A stretch of 64,000 bases of DNA from Pithys albifrons albifrons (Eukaryota; Chordata; Aves; Passeriformes; Thamnophilidae), in contig NC_092461.1 of assembly GCF_047495875.1 (NCBI RefSeq), positions 47,993,101-48,057,100 on the forward strand, given 5' to 3'. The notes under the pieces were generated by a model that worked only from the letters and a program-made list of their open reading frames with translations, was not told the origin of the DNA and did no database searches. Shown here one piece after another: positions 22,798-36,007 of this stretch (its first letter is position 1; each line of letters starts with the position of its first letter). The translations under genes were made by a program, and so were the position numbers.

Positions 22798-24244
22798 AGG
22801 TTTCTGCTAATGATACTCATTTTTCCTGGAATAAGAACCGCTTTAAGGATATGTTACACTTCAGACAGAAGTGCATTAGGGAGGTAACTGAGCTAGCTTT
22901 AAACAGGAAGGATAACTACTGCCTGTCATATCATGAACATAAACATATCTGTGCTGCTTCTGGTAGACAGGCTATCGTGGATAACTTCACATTGTACTGC
23001 AGTTTACACTGAAAGCCTGTCTGTAGTATGGTAACATCTACCACAGATAAATCTCAACCCAAGATGGGCCTTGCAGTTATGAACACCAAACAACTGCTGA
23101 GATGTAAAATGACAGGTTCTTGTATGTACTTCTAAGTTAGGCAGCATTGTCTGGACCAGGCATCTCCACTTATGGCACAGCTATCCTTCTCCCTGGTTTC
23201 AGCAATCCCACTTGTTTTAGACTGAGCTACTGCTCAGCAGTTATGATGATCACAGTTTGGCCAAGTAAGAGTAACAGACAGAAACTTTTAGAAGTGTAAA
23301 TGAAAATTTTAATTTCCAACTGTTTTCTTCAGTCACTGTTGGGACATCTCATTTATCTGACTCTAAATGGCCATCTTCAATGTGCTATGGATTTTGGAGG
23401 TGTGCATACAACTGTATTTTAGAAGCTGCCTTGGGCTGAGATAAGGAAAAATCTTGGAATTTTAAGACCTCTGAAGAACAAACATAAACACAAATACAGG
23501 ATGGTAGAGGGCTGGGGTTGTGGAACAGACACAGAGACAGACACAGTGATCCTTCCACTTGATCAGCACTTAAATAGTTAAAAATTGTGGCACCTTGATT
23601 ATCTTTAAGTTTCACAATGGACAATCCAACTGAATGAACCAGTTTGGTTACATCTCTCTTACAGATAAAATTTCAGGCCCCCTGTAGATTCAGAAAAGAG
23701 TAATTTTATCAGCTCATACCTGGTGCACATTTTTAAAAGATCACAGTGATGAACATATGGTAGCTGTTTTTATTTTTTAAAGTTTTTTAATTTAACATCA
23801 AGGAGATGATTCTGCAGCCAGTGATAACTATGAAGAGAAAATCCTGGGGTTTTAGTTTTAAACATAAAACAATGCAATAATCCTTATAGGCTCAGGAACT
23901 GTAAAACTCTAGGTTAACCAGACCTGTTCATCCCAACCAGTACTAATTCTGTAGTCCTAGGTCCTAAGTTTTAATGGGCTTTATTTTCCAACAATTGGTA
24001 TCCCTACCTGTAGCTGTCTCAAGTATTTGGCTCCATTCAAGTGAATGACATTGACAAAGCTTTACTGCTTTTATAGAAACCACCTATCGCATGGTTGAAT
24101 CATAGCTTCAATTTCATTACTAACTTTCAGGGAATGAGCAAGCCCAGAAACAGAATTGTCTCTTTCTTTTTACCTGTGAGATTCCTGTCAGTTTTGGAGA
24201 TGGTAAGGGAGACAGGGGTAGTCATGATGGAACCAAAGTACTTC
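22798..24244. other. No gene recognised
   Basis: Sequence of ordinary composition with no recognisable gene or dispersed repeat. Confidence 0.5.
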
Positions 24245-25030
24245 TGTTGCGATTCGATTTGAGATGGATTGACAACCTTGTTCATTAAAAGATTCTTTGA
24301 AAACCAGATTAAGGCACACAGTGCCAAATACTGAAGGTCAAACATATAATTTGCTTTATTTTAACAAAAAGAAGCGGAAGAAGGGAAGCACAGATGGAGA
24401 GAGAGAGAAAAAAAGTGAAAGCTAATATGAAAAGCATAGGAAAAGAAGTTCATCACCACTGAGAAGCAAAAGGGTGTGTGCCAGCTGCCAGGCGAGGTGG
24501 CAGCAGGCAGATGTGGCAGGGGAGCAGCAGGCAGGTCCTCAGCCAGACCAGTGTCAGGAACCAAGGAAAAGCAGGAATAAACCAAGGCAGGCAGGAGACA
24601 CAGACAGGCAGGGTGCAGGAGGGCAGGACGAGTCAACAAGGAGTGGGGTCAACATCCTGCACAGGACCCTGGGCTTACATTGGACCAGACCTGGCCACTG
24701 GGCACCTCTCGGTGCTATCTTAAATACCCTCTGCTGGGCGACCACTGGTTACCTCAGCTCCAGGAACACTAGTATTCCATGGCACCGATTGGTTACACTG
24801 CTGATATCCAGGCTAGATGGCTCTGCCAAGGTGGGAAAATGTAACCACTTTTGCTGCAGGCTTTCTGGGGGGGTCAACAAACCCCAGTGAAGTAGGCCAG
24901 CTCCTTGAGGGTTGGCTTTGCAATGAGCTCAGCTTTTTGCAGCTGCAGTCAGCTCCATGTGATGCAATGAGTCAGGCGTCTTCGTCTGCCTTAGAGGGTT
25001 GCAGGGGGCTAAAATAGTAAACTTTACTTC
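24245..25030 (-). mobile_element. Candidate LTR on the minus strand
   Basis: An island with much higher GC and CpG content than its flanks. Read on the minus strand it contains a TATA-like GGTATTTAAG (24719-24728), a long pyrimidine-rich stretch, and AATAAA (24355-24360) followed about 110 bases later by an end in CGCAACA at 24245. That order is U3 promoter, R, poly(A) signal, U5. The five bases ACTTC occur at 24240-24244 and again at 25026-25030, a possible target duplication, but then the 5' end would not start with TG, which weakens the idea. No primer-binding site or retroviral gene is seen beyond it. Alternatives are a promoter and first exon of a minus-strand non-coding RNA. Confidence 0.35.
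24719..24728 (-). promoter_or_regulatory. TATA-like box on the minus strand
   Basis: GGTATTTAAG on the minus strand, preceded by a GC-rich block and followed by a transcribed-looking pyrimidine-rich block. This is the best polymerase II core promoter candidate on the minus strand in the window. Confidence 0.4.
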
Positions 25031-27231
25031 CTGAGGCACTGGTAGAGCAATCTGGCTAATTAGAGTGGTCTAACACAACTTCTTCTAGTGATATTCATTA
25101 TCAATCTACTCATGTCCTCTCTTTTTTGAACCTCTTCATTTAGTCATACATAAAGAAGTTTTGCTGAGGAAGTCCAGAGGATTTTTGCAGATCTTTACCT
25201 CTCTCAGCCAACAACACAAACTTCATCCTGGCTCTTGTCATGTAACAGCAAATCTGCCCAGTCATATGGGCAGAAATCCTGGATCATTTGTAAAGGAAAT
25301 GTCATCTCTTCTACGTTCCTTCTCCCACAAAAGGTTGGACGAGGTGGTGTTTTGACACCCATTCAAACTTGGCCTATTCTATATTTCTATTCCATTAGGC
25401 TTCACCTACAGAGTCTCATTTCTCAAGTTTGGCTACTGTTGTTAGTTTTCATGCTCAATTTGTAGAGACTTCAGCGTCCTCACAGGGAGCACTCAGTGTA
25501 GGCCACCTCTGCTTTTACCTCTCAGTATGATTTCCTTCTGTGTGTAGCATCCACTCTGTTATGGAGAATAAGCTTTCCGGACTCAAGAAATAGTCGTCAG
25601 GGTTTTTTCAACATAGTGTGTCAGCCAGGAATATCCTTCTGGTGTTTAAGCACTGCTTTGTTTGCAAACTGTGGTTTCAGCTTGTCTGTGGAGCTGTCTC
25701 TTCATGCAGGACATCATCTCAGAGTTTGTACAGCACTGATGCTCACTCCACTGTTGATGTCATTATAGTTTTCATGGTTCATCACTCTTTGTGTGCTATA
25801 TACTGAGGAAGTCTGTGTTCTGTCACATACATAAAGAGGCCATTGTAGTCCTTTTATGGATTCCACCACAAATAAGTTTCTGATATTTATTTGGTATTCT
25901 ATGCTGCCAAAAACGTGTGAAGCAGTGATTAGATGTAATAATTTCAGCCTCTGAATCCTTAGCAGCTAATATTTTCCAAAACATACCTCTCTGCCACAAT
26001 GAAACAGCATGATTGTGCAAATAGCCCCTTACACTTTTAGGATAATTCATCTGTTTAACATATTTAAACTCCGCATCTGAGTCAGTCAGATTATCTTTTT
26101 ATTCAGGGGAGTGCAATAAGCAACTAATTCATATCATCTAAAGTTGAGATCTAAAATAGCCTTCCTAATATCCTATTCTTTTCCACTAAATGAAAGACAT
26201 TAAACTGTGGACAAGTCAGATGTGTAGTTACTTTTACTGTGCACCCCTCAAATAAGGGGTTAAAGCAAAATAAAGACTATGGAGTGCCTTTATAAGCATT
26301 TACTGTGTGGAACATGAAAATGCAGAGTATATTAATAGGATAGTTTTACCCTGGTTGTAGATTAAGATTAGAGAATATAAACCAAGAACATATAAGAATA
26401 ATAAGCAGAAAGGATTCAAAGCAATATGACAAAATGTTCAGATGACACATCATTCAGAATAACCAGCACATAGAAAGATAAGAAATTTAGAGCACCATGC
26501 AAGTCTATGTGAACTTGGATCTGAAAAGAAGTCAGGGCATTGCCAACAATGGTCGAAGAAAGAAATAATGTATAAGGTTGAATAAAGAATAGGATAGACA
26601 GTTACCCTAACAAGTTATATCTGTTCATTGCATAAACAAGTAGCACATCCTCAAGTGAAACACTAAGTTCTGCTGTGGTTATCCTATCTTAAATTAAAGA
26701 CAGTAGGTAGAGAGGAGGTTTACTGATAGCTGATTATTATTATTAGAGTTGTGAGAGAACTAATATAAAAAATGTTAAATAAATGTACCCGACTATTCTA
26801 GAATAAGCAAAAAATGAAAGTCTACTCATAAAAATAGTGTGTAATAAAAGATAGTGAGTAGGTTTTGCTAGTTTGCTCAAATTTCATTCATGTTTGTAGC
26901 TAAAAGATACAAAATACTGACTAAGGAACTGTGGATAATGGGAAAATAGGATTGTAAGAAGACCATCTAAAACTCCCCCTGCCCTCACAGAAGACCTAAC
27001 ATGAAGCAAATAAATGTTTGGTTTACTTGATATGAAAAAACATCAACTGAGATTGCCTAAGTTTCTTCATTTGGATGCTCCATTGCTTAAGAATCTTAGT
27101 TACAAAGTCACGTGTAATACCTGTCAAATATTTTTTACACAAAAAGTTCCACTTGTTTCTGAACCTACCTATAGTCAACATGAAGAACAAGTAACTTTAA
27201 TCTTTTTGTAACAAACTTGTACATATTGAAA
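25031..27231. other. No gene recognised
   Basis: No domain, RNA gene or datable transposon recognised. The interval 25150-25560 is pyrimidine-richer than its flanks on the plus strand but without a pattern I can name. Confidence 0.5.
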
Positions 27232-28080
27232 GGCTGCTACCATGTCTCTCTCACAGTCTGTTTTCTCCTAGACTAAACAAACCAAATTCTTTCAACCTTT
27301 CTTCATAGACCATGCTTTCTAAACCTCTAATCACTCTTGTCACTCTGTCCTGGACTCTCTCCAAGCTCAGTTTTTCTTAGAGCATGGTGCCCAAAACTGG
27401 ATAAAATATTCCACCAGTAGTAGATAGACCAGAATAATTATCTCCCAAGTCTCCCATCCAACAATCCTTTTTCTGCATCTTGGACTCAGATATTCTTTTT
27501 GAAGCAACCTCATGTTTTTGCGTCACATTAAGTCTGTGGTGCTGAAAATATTTTCTACAATATATCATTCTTCCCAGTTACTGTCCATTTTGCATTTATG
27601 TGTTTGTTTACTCCTTTCTATATGTAACACATTCTACTTTATTCTCTTGGGTTTAAACTCAGTAATTGCAGACTTCAAACTTTTATTTTGCTTTATTCTC
27701 CAAAGTGTCAGTAATTGTCCCACCTAGTTTTGAAACTCAACAATTGTGTTTTCCAGTTCTAAATCAAGGTCATAAATAATATTGTGCATGGTTCAATTTG
27801 ACTTCCAGTTTTATAGAGTGATATTGATATTCTTTGAGTATTGTTTTCCAACCACTTGTTTATCTAAAATGTAATTATTTAATCTAGTTAAATATATGAA
27901 TTTCTTGGGAATGTAATGTAAGAACAGAAAAATCTTTACAAATGTCATGATAAATCATCATTATCTCTTCCATTTTATTCCAGTCACTCTGACAAAGAAA
28001 GAACATAGATGGGGTTAGGATTATCTTGTCTGGACAAAATCATATTTATCTGATTGTGCTTACATGTCATTGGCTAATAA
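27232..28080 (-). mobile_element. Ancient CR1/L3-like LINE remnant (minus strand)
   Basis: Read on the minus strand this is the RT C-terminal part of an old amniote CR1-type element. Recognisable plus-strand blocks occur in the expected order. They are TTTTCTCCTAGACTAAACAA (about 27260), TGTCCTGGACTCTCTCCAAG (about 27346), GGTGCCCAAAACTGGATAAA (about 27386), TTGAGTATTGTTTTCCAACC (about 27835) and CACTCTGACAAAGAAAGAAC (about 27985). Every frame is broken, so no protein is encoded. Many indels show that it is much older than the CR1 at 268-2149. Limits are approximate. Confidence 0.72.
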
Positions 28081-28332
28081 TTAAGTTCAATATAAAAAAT
28101 TAAATATACAGCATCCTATGTGGGTTTTTTTGTGGTTTAGGTGGAATTTTTTGCATTTTTGTGAGTTGAGTACTTTGTTTTCCATCCCTTAGCTTTGTGA
28201 ATCTCCTCCATACTGTAGGAGTTCCTAAGCATAATCGTTTACTGAATTGTTTTGAGTGGTTTGTTGAAAAGTCTGAGAAAATATATTCATTTGTCAAAGT
28301 ATTATTGGGACCTTTTTTTTCTTATCTACATA

Positions 28333-28672
28333 CTTCCCTTCTCCTTCCCCTTCCCCTTCTCCTTCCCCTTCCCCTTCTCCTTCCCCTTCCCCTTCCCCTT
28401 CCCCTTCCCCTTCCCCTTCCCCTTCCCCTTCCCCTTCCCCTTCCCTTCCCCTTCTCTTTTTCCCTTCCCCTCCCCTTCCCTTTCCCCCTTCCTTTTCCCC
28501 CTTCCTTTTCCCCCTTCCCTTTCCCCCTTCCCCCTTCCCTTCCCCTTCCCCTCCCCCTTCCCTTTCCCCCTTCCCCTTCCCTTTCCCCCTTCCCCTTCCC
28601 CCTTCCCCTTCCCCTTCCCCTTTCCCCTTCCCTTCCCTTCCCCTTCCCTTTCCCCTTTCCCTTCCCCTCCCC
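28333..28672 (+). repeat. (CTTCCC)n-type polypyrimidine tract
   Basis: 340 bases with no purine on the plus strand. The left part has an 18-base higher-order unit (TTCTCC plus two TTCCCC) in about three copies. The centre is regular TTCCCC, and the right part is a degenerate mix of CCCTT, CCCCTT and CCCCCTT. The mixed periods indicate an older array than the TCTCC array at 7301-7787. Long open frames on both strands here (proline/leucine/phenylalanine on plus, glycine/lysine/arginine/glutamate on minus) are by-products. Confidence 0.96.
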
Positions 28673-29172
28673 TGTCATAGTTTACAGACCATTTCCTTTT
28701 CAAACTTTATTGTGTTTACTTTCCTATTCTTCTTCCATCCACTAGAATTAGGACCTTTGCATTTCATGAACCTTCTGTCCACTAATTTGCTGAAGTCCCT
28801 CCCAAGTAAATCACATATATATTGGCTGCATCAAATTTCTTCTTTCCTTCCAAAATAAAAGCTCTTGTCCTCAAAAAAAACCCAGAACAGAAAGATTTAT
28901 ATTAATAATAGGAATGGACTGATCTTTTTTCACACTAAAAAAGAAAGAAAAAGTGGTGATATTGAAATTTGGTAAGGTGCAAGTTAACGAAAAGATGTTT
29001 TCCCCCTCACAATACACATTTTGTGGAAGTCACTGTTGCTAGATATTGTGAAAGTAAGGAGTCAAGTTCACAGGAGGATTAATTTTAAAAGTATTAGTGA
29101 TATAAAATGTAAGGTAGCAGGGAAAAATTCAACTATTGTAATGTCTTAGAGCAGGTCCTTTGAAAACATACA

Positions 29173-29222
29173 CTTTTTTCCTTTTTTCCTTTTTCTCTCC
29201 CACTCCCTTTTTTTTTTTTTTT
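29173..29222. repeat. T-rich polypyrimidine tract
   Basis: About 50 bases of T and C on the plus strand with a single interrupting purine, ending in a run of about 16 T. On the minus strand this would be an A-rich tail, but no element attached to it was recognised. Confidence 0.7.
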
Positions 29223-30825
29223 ACTTCTGAAATATCTTGGGTTAGACACTGTCAAGATAAGGAAAGTGGACTCCTAATCTGATCCAGTTCTTCTACTTTC
29301 ATGGATAATTTTGGCACTTAACTTGTCTGCAAATTCTTTCTAATTTCTTTTTAAACACCAGTAAGTTAAAGGCAAACCATAAATAAAAAGACATTGGCAG
29401 ACCTAATAAGATTTTGAGGAACAACTTGTTAACAGCATAAAAACTAAGAGTAAAACCATCTTTAGACACATCAAAAAACCAGAAGTCTGCCAAAGTATCT
29501 GTAGGAGTGGTGGATAGATGATGAAGGTGCAAAAGGGGAGGTTGAGCAGCAAACATGACATCGGCTTCTAAAAAGGGCTCTAAGGGAAACTCTTGACACT
29601 ATGGATCAGTAAAGTCTCGTTTCTGTACCAGAAAATCTGGTAGGAACAGAGAGATAAGTTACTCTTTGAGAATAAAGGAGGGGAAACAAGGAATAGTACT
29701 ACATTGACAGCGGAAAAAAGTTACAAGAAGGTACCCATGCATCACTGTGCTGGTGCAATTGAATTGAATTGCAATTAATCCAAAGTAAGGTATATTGGGA
29801 AAATAATCCTAAAGGTAAATTAGATAGCAGTAATTGAATAACAGACAGATGTTACCTTGCAAAGGGAGATCCTGGAGATGTTCTTTTTTTTTTGCAAACC
29901 TCAAGTCAATGCTGTATTGTGACCACTAAGTGCTAACAGCATATTAAGGAGCTGTTACATGGGCAGCTTCTGTCTCAGGAAATCCCTAATCCATGATGAG
30001 GATAACAGGGTATGCCAGGAAAAATACTGTTCTCTCCTTGCTCTGTGTTTCTTTGCTTGGTTTGGGGTTTTTTTTCAGTGTGCTACTGGCAACTCTTGGA
30101 CACAGGCCAGTAGGCTAGATGGTTGTTTTGTCTCCAGTACAAACATGCTAGTGTCCACATGAATTATCACTGGATTTACAGGGTAATCTTGAATTCACAC
30201 TGAAGAAGTAGCCACCAAATACCCCAAATCATACAGTGATGTATTTCCTCCTGGAATATTTTCTGGTTTTGGTTGAATATTTCTTGAGTTACCTGAAAAT
30301 TTATGGTCAGATTTTTAAAACTGCACATAAACATATTTTTTTAATCAGCTAATGCAGCAGATAAACTCATGTTTAGGCACATAAAACTAGAGATAAAAAC
30401 ATGCTTAGGTGTCTAAATACCTTTAAAATATGGCCTTACACTTTGAAGATGATGCCAAGACTTCTGTGGACATCATTAACATAGGGCTGAACTTCAAACA
30501 TATTTGGCAGAATTCAGATAATGCACAGAGCCCATCTTGGCTCAAGCTCCTCTTAAAGGTCAAGAACTAAAAAAGGAAATTCTCAAACAAAGATGGAGTG
30601 TGCAAATAATCTTTTGGGAAATAGACAGTTCTGGGACTACCCACACCCTCTGATCTTGATAAATAACATAAGGGTAATGAAAACAAGAAGAGAGAGATAA
30701 GGACACAGAGATAAGAAAATAGATAAGAAAATAAAGCCAAAGTTATTAACATTTAATGCCATTAGAAAACAATATGCCAATGGGGAAGTGAAAAGAATGT
30801 AAGTTTCAAAAAGAGTACCTTGGAT

Positions 30826-30857
30826 TTTTTTGGTTTGTTTGTTTGTTTTGTTTTTGA
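30826..30857. repeat. T/G-rich tract, (GTTT)n
   Basis: GGTTTGTTTGTTTGTTTTG; a short run of GTTT units, the reverse complement type of the CAAA tracts elsewhere. Confidence 0.75.
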
Positions 30858-33637
30858 CACGATAGAAGCACCTGAAGAACTTCTCATGTATATGAAAGTG
30901 CTTACACCTACACAGGACAGTCCCTACAGAGGAAAATTCAGGAGTCTACCTATTTTGGGGAAAAAGAATAACACAGAAGAAATGAAAAGAGATCAATACT
31001 GTCTTCCAGATCTGAAACAAATTTGGAGGAAAAAAATATTACCCCAGATTCTGTCCTATTTTTTTCAAGAAACATACCTTTTTGGAACAGAGCATCAATA
31101 CTAAGTCATATTTCAATTTCTTTGTTTGCAGTGAATACTAACTTATGACGGGAGAAGACTGATTGTCTGTGTGGGACACAGTTTAACTGCACATTATGAA
31201 AAGGGATTTATTGCAGACTATGGCATTCTGGTACTAATTTTACTAATTAGTCCCTGACTTTGGTCTAAAGTCAGGATGATTGGTGAGCAAATGACTCTTA
31301 GAAGTCTTTCTTTTCTCTACATCTTCTTGTGAAATTGTTGTGATTAATGTATATGGCATTCAAACAGTTCCATGCCTGTGGCCCTAAAATCTGCAGCAAA
31401 TTTACTCTTTTAAAATTTTAGTAATAGCTTTTTACAGATATTACTGTATTTCTGGTGGACTAAGTCTAGACCATCTGTGATTGTGTTCTTTCACATTTGA
31501 CTTGCAATTTTTGCTGCCACTTAAGACTGTGAAAAACATGTTCCATCGTACTGAAGTAGAAACATTCTCGGTGTAAGAAGAGATACAAATGAATTCACAC
31601 CAGGTTTGGACACCAAAACATTGAAGCTTATGTATTGTTCAAGATGATGGGCATTTTTCTTTTGTTAAAAGTCAGCAAATACACTTCTCCAGAGAGCAGT
31701 CTTGTCATAGAGAATTTCCTGATAAAATGGACTAAAACAACACCAGGAGGAACAAAGGTATATCTCTATAAATCAGCATTTACTAATGAACCTGAATAAC
31801 GTGAAAGATTTTTATAAGTGAAATCAAAAGCAATCACGCAGTAGTAGTTACTGTAGTCAATCATTTCCCCCACTATACATCTGTATATATTTGACTGACT
31901 AAATGCAATCCTTTCTTGATATCCAAGCTGGTTTTTATTTTACATTTTATTAGTGTTAAGGCAGCTACATCATTGCATTTAAATAATGATTATCAGTTCT
32001 GTGTTATTACACTGAGCAAAACATATTGTGATAATTGTAATGGACTTTTGATGTTATTTTGCTTATTAACTGCACCATTTTAGTAGTTTTCCACATCTGT
32101 ATATATGACACTAGTTGTGTTCTGAAAGTGTTAATTGAAGAGAATTTAGAATAAAATAGAATCTCCACAGCATGTACAGCAACAAAATATGTGAACTATT
32201 TTCATTTCACATTTCTTTACATAGGGATGACCGCAATCATATTCAAATAAAATTTAGTTCATGTTCATTTTAAATTTCTAATAAAAGATATAATTTCTTT
32301 GTCTCTTTGCCAATATTGATTTTATTATTTCAAAAATGCTTGTTAAATGGTCAGCAGTTATCACAATGTTATGTAAATAAGAAAGAAGCACAATGCTTTC
32401 TCGTATTCCTAGAAAATGGTACAGTATCTCACAGCTCACCACTGTGTAAATGCTTCCCCTGAGTTTCTCCTTTTAGAGGTTTCTCCCCTTCAATTTTGTT
32501 ATATAGTGTAATTCAGAGGTGTACTGAAATTAAAATATAGTCTCTATTTATTAAGGTTGACTAGTCTCAGGAGAGTATCTAAACAATTTTGATACGTCAA
32601 TACTTGTGTGAAATTCATTCCTGGCTTAACTCTTGATAGATATACCCAGGGATGGGTTTGGTCCTTTTATTTTTCAGAAAGATATTGCACTGATTTATCC
32701 CTGCTTTATTCTGTTTGGCATCTTCCAAGACTTAGAAAGACATAGGAATATTATGGACTATCACTTTAAATCCCCTCCACTCTAAAATCCTTTGAGCAAA
32801 GTAAGGCAACTAAATTTAAAGTTTAAAATAAGACAATCCTTGCAGTAAAAATCAGTCACTTATCAGTATACTTCCATGCAGCTCATTCGAAATTCAGAAT
32901 TTGGAACACAAATTCAGAATATTGAACATGGCATTATTCATTACCTGGCACACGCTCATTCAAGGCAGTTAGCCAAACAAGCTATCTCTCTACTTACAGG
33001 TGAAACAACGTTTTTGAGAATCTTAAAAATTTGAAAACATTCATAAATCAAAATATGAGAGTTTCTAAGAGGGAAGCTAACATATGCCAATTTTAAGTAT
33101 ACTGGATAGGGAAACAAGTCAGCAGTTTAAAAGGATTCTCTGACAGGCATTTCCACTTATTCAGACAATATCAATTAGCGTCTGCAGAGTGGACTTACCC
33201 ACAATGATATTTCAATTGGTATGTTTCCCAGATGCAAAGAGACTCTCTTTTTCCTCACTTTGTTTTATACTGCATCAAAAAGAACATTTAATACTGAAGG
33301 TTAGGACATCAATTGGAGTATAGAATTGGTGTTTAAACATAAGTTTGAAAACCTGTCAGGTTCAGAAACTTTTTCACTGATCATCACCACTTCTCACAGT
33401 GGTTTTTCTCTATACACAAGCCACTTTTCCCTTTTTACCACGGTTGGCCACAATGAAGAGTGTGACAGGACTACAGTGGCGTGAAGGGCTGGTGGGAAGT
33501 GGCCCAGGGGAGGACAGAGGCCTCACTCAGCCACATAACCTGCCCCTGGGAGAAGGGCAGCCTGCCAGCCCACATGCCTATGCCTCAGCCATTGCTCTCC
33601 TTCCAGCTTCTCTTCACTCTTGTCTTTGCACTTGCAG

Positions 33638-33879
33638 CCCATGAACAGTATTTCCCATGATAGTGGGTGAAAGTGAATGCTTGCAAGTGTCCAGGAGAAG
33701 CAGTCCAATCCCACCAGGCTGCTCTGTACCCAGAACCTTCTACTCTCCTTGCCAGCTTCTCACAGCACCGCAGAGTTTCAATAAAAGGAGGAGAACTTGG
33801 GAAACTGAGATGAACATTTACTGAGTACCAACACTGACTGCTGATCAAAAGGAATAAAGCCCAAACCAACTCACAGCCG
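33638..33879 (+). other. Possible non-coding exon
   Basis: The interval is preceded by a good 3' splice site (pyrimidine-rich TCTTCACTCTTGTCTTTGCA, then CTTGCAG at 33631-33637). It is followed by a strong 5' splice site (CCG then GTAAGT at 33880-33885). All three forward frames contain a stop within the first 35 bases, so it is not a coding exon. It lies in the GC-richer block 33440-34075. Matching splice signals arise by chance in intergenic DNA, so confidence is low. Confidence 0.15.
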
Positions 33880-35936
33880 GTAAGTTGTGATTTCCAGGGT
33901 GGCCTGATGTCCATGCAGACCAAGAGAGCCAGAAGTAAACTGTCAAGTGTCTCAACAGAGGCAGGGTTAAAACAATGGCTCTAAGGCATCCTCCTGTTAT
34001 AGTGTCTGTGCTCACCTGCATCATCTTACCAGCAGTGTAGTCCTGGCTGAGAGTGCAGAAAGACCTCCGAGACAATTTGGAAAACTGCTGTGGTTGAATG
34101 AATACAACTGACTCATATAAAAAAATAAGTTGCTAACAATGTTCAGCTCTTTATTTCTGCCACTATATCTGTGTTAGACCATTCTGGAAACTTCCACATC
34201 ATTTGTAATGTCGATGATTTCCAAGACTTTGAGTAAATTCAACATGAATATTTATACAAATATGGTTTTTTGGAAGTTACTTTTCATCTTTTTGTATTCC
34301 TTTACTAAGGTGGTGGGCCTTAAGTAACCATCTCTGGGGAATACAGAGCAATGACATAAGTTTAGATGATCACCTATGCCTCATGGACAGCAAGTATTAA
34401 ACATGAGCACTTCAAAAATATATTGATTGTAATAACTTTCTGAGAAATTTCAAAAGCAAACGTTTGTGAATAAAATATATCTGCATTAATATTAACCTCA
34501 GTGTATGATACAGTTTATGATACAACAACATTAAAGAAAAACAGTTCTAAATTCATGGGGAAAAAATAATTCATAACAAATAATTTAATCACATCTGCAA
34601 ATATTATTCTGTCTACTTGGAACCCCCTGGAGTTTCAGCTGGATTAGTTTCACTTCCTGGCCTAGTCATTTGTTTTTGTGTTTCTGTCTCCTGTTAAACA
34701 GAAAATGCCTTTCACCTCAGTGGATGCCAGCATTGCAGTATTGGAGATAGAGTTTCACGTACGTATCCTATAGAAAGTTGGAGAAAATCATAAGGATATA
34801 TAAATGGGCAAGTATGTGATATGTTCATTAGTCTAAAAGAAAAGTCAGCATTTACTGCAATGCTTGTAACCTGGGTTGGATTTATATCAGTAGAAAGGGG
34901 TATGGCTGCTGTAATTTCAATAAAGCTAAACTGGTGTAAACCCTTCTATCCATAGTCCTCAATATTTATGTAGGTCCTTCGTTTTAAAAGGATCCTAAAA
35001 GCGCTTGGTGTTTTAGTAAAAATCTCTTATCTGTATTATAGCTGGATGAATAGTACTTAAGGAATACATTATCTGAGAAATTTAACCATTTTTCACTAAA
35101 TAATGTGTTCAACAAGTAGTTTTATGAGGTGTTAGAGTAACTCTATGTGTAGTTGAATACTATACATACTTGAATAAAGAATTCAATAAACAATGGTAAC
35201 ATTTATCAAAAATCTGTGAAATTATTTTATTCCTTTAAAAATGTCAACTAATTTCTATGTAAAAAATACTAATACAGCTCTAATACTGACCACCTTGAAC
35301 TTCTTATCAACATTTCCCTGCCCACTCCATTCCCCAAAGAAATAAACATCTGAATGAAGTCTTCTATTCTCGTCTTACAGAACAGAGATACAGGGATGTG
35401 AAATGCAGACCTTGACTCAGATTTTTTTCATATACACAAAGACAGAATAAGCTCCTGTCCTGTCAAGGAACTTTTGCATGTTTGCTGTTGATAAATGACA
35501 GTCAATAGTATCTATATCTTAGAACCCTCAACAGAATCAGTAAACAAGAGGTACTGAAAAAGGGTGGGTGCTTCATATCGTGCTAATCGTTCCTCACTCA
35601 GAGCTCCCCTGGTGCACCTTTGTCCACCTGGAGTGAACTACTTAGCTCTCTCCCTTTCTTATAGCTCATCCCACCTTTTCTTCTAAAATACTTCAACCTC
35701 CATTGGTGCAACCTACAGCTTTTAAAAGACCATAGTGATTAACCCTCCTAACAAGAAAATATCAGATTTCTTTGAATGCCCAGCTTGCTCTGAAGAGATT
35801 TAAACACCTACCTAACTTACCAGGGCAGGAGATTGGTTGGGATTGAATTTTCAGACACTGCTTAAGAAGGATTTCTGTACTTAAAACTGAGCAAACTATA
35901 GAAACAGATCTTGAATCATGTCTTGGAAGACAGTTA

Positions 35937-36007
35937 TCCCCCTTCTCTGCTCTCCTTTCTTTCTTGTCTTCTCCCTCCCTCTTTCTCTCCCTCCCTCTTT
36001 CTCTCAC
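35937..36007. repeat. Polypyrimidine tract with a 16-bp tandem unit
   Basis: About 70 bases almost free of purines. Its right half is two direct copies of CTCCCTCCCTCTTTCT. It ends in CACCAG, so it also resembles a 3' splice site. Confidence 0.8.

Noticed and set aside
24200..24244. Retroviral primer-binding site after the candidate minus-strand LTR
   Set aside because: A TGG lies about 14 bases beyond the end, but the following bases match no tRNA 3' end I know, and spacing is wrong.
28197..28745. Long frames on both strands over the polypyrimidine tract
   Set aside because: Amino acid sequence is a direct product of the hexamer repeat; opposite strands give equally long frames.
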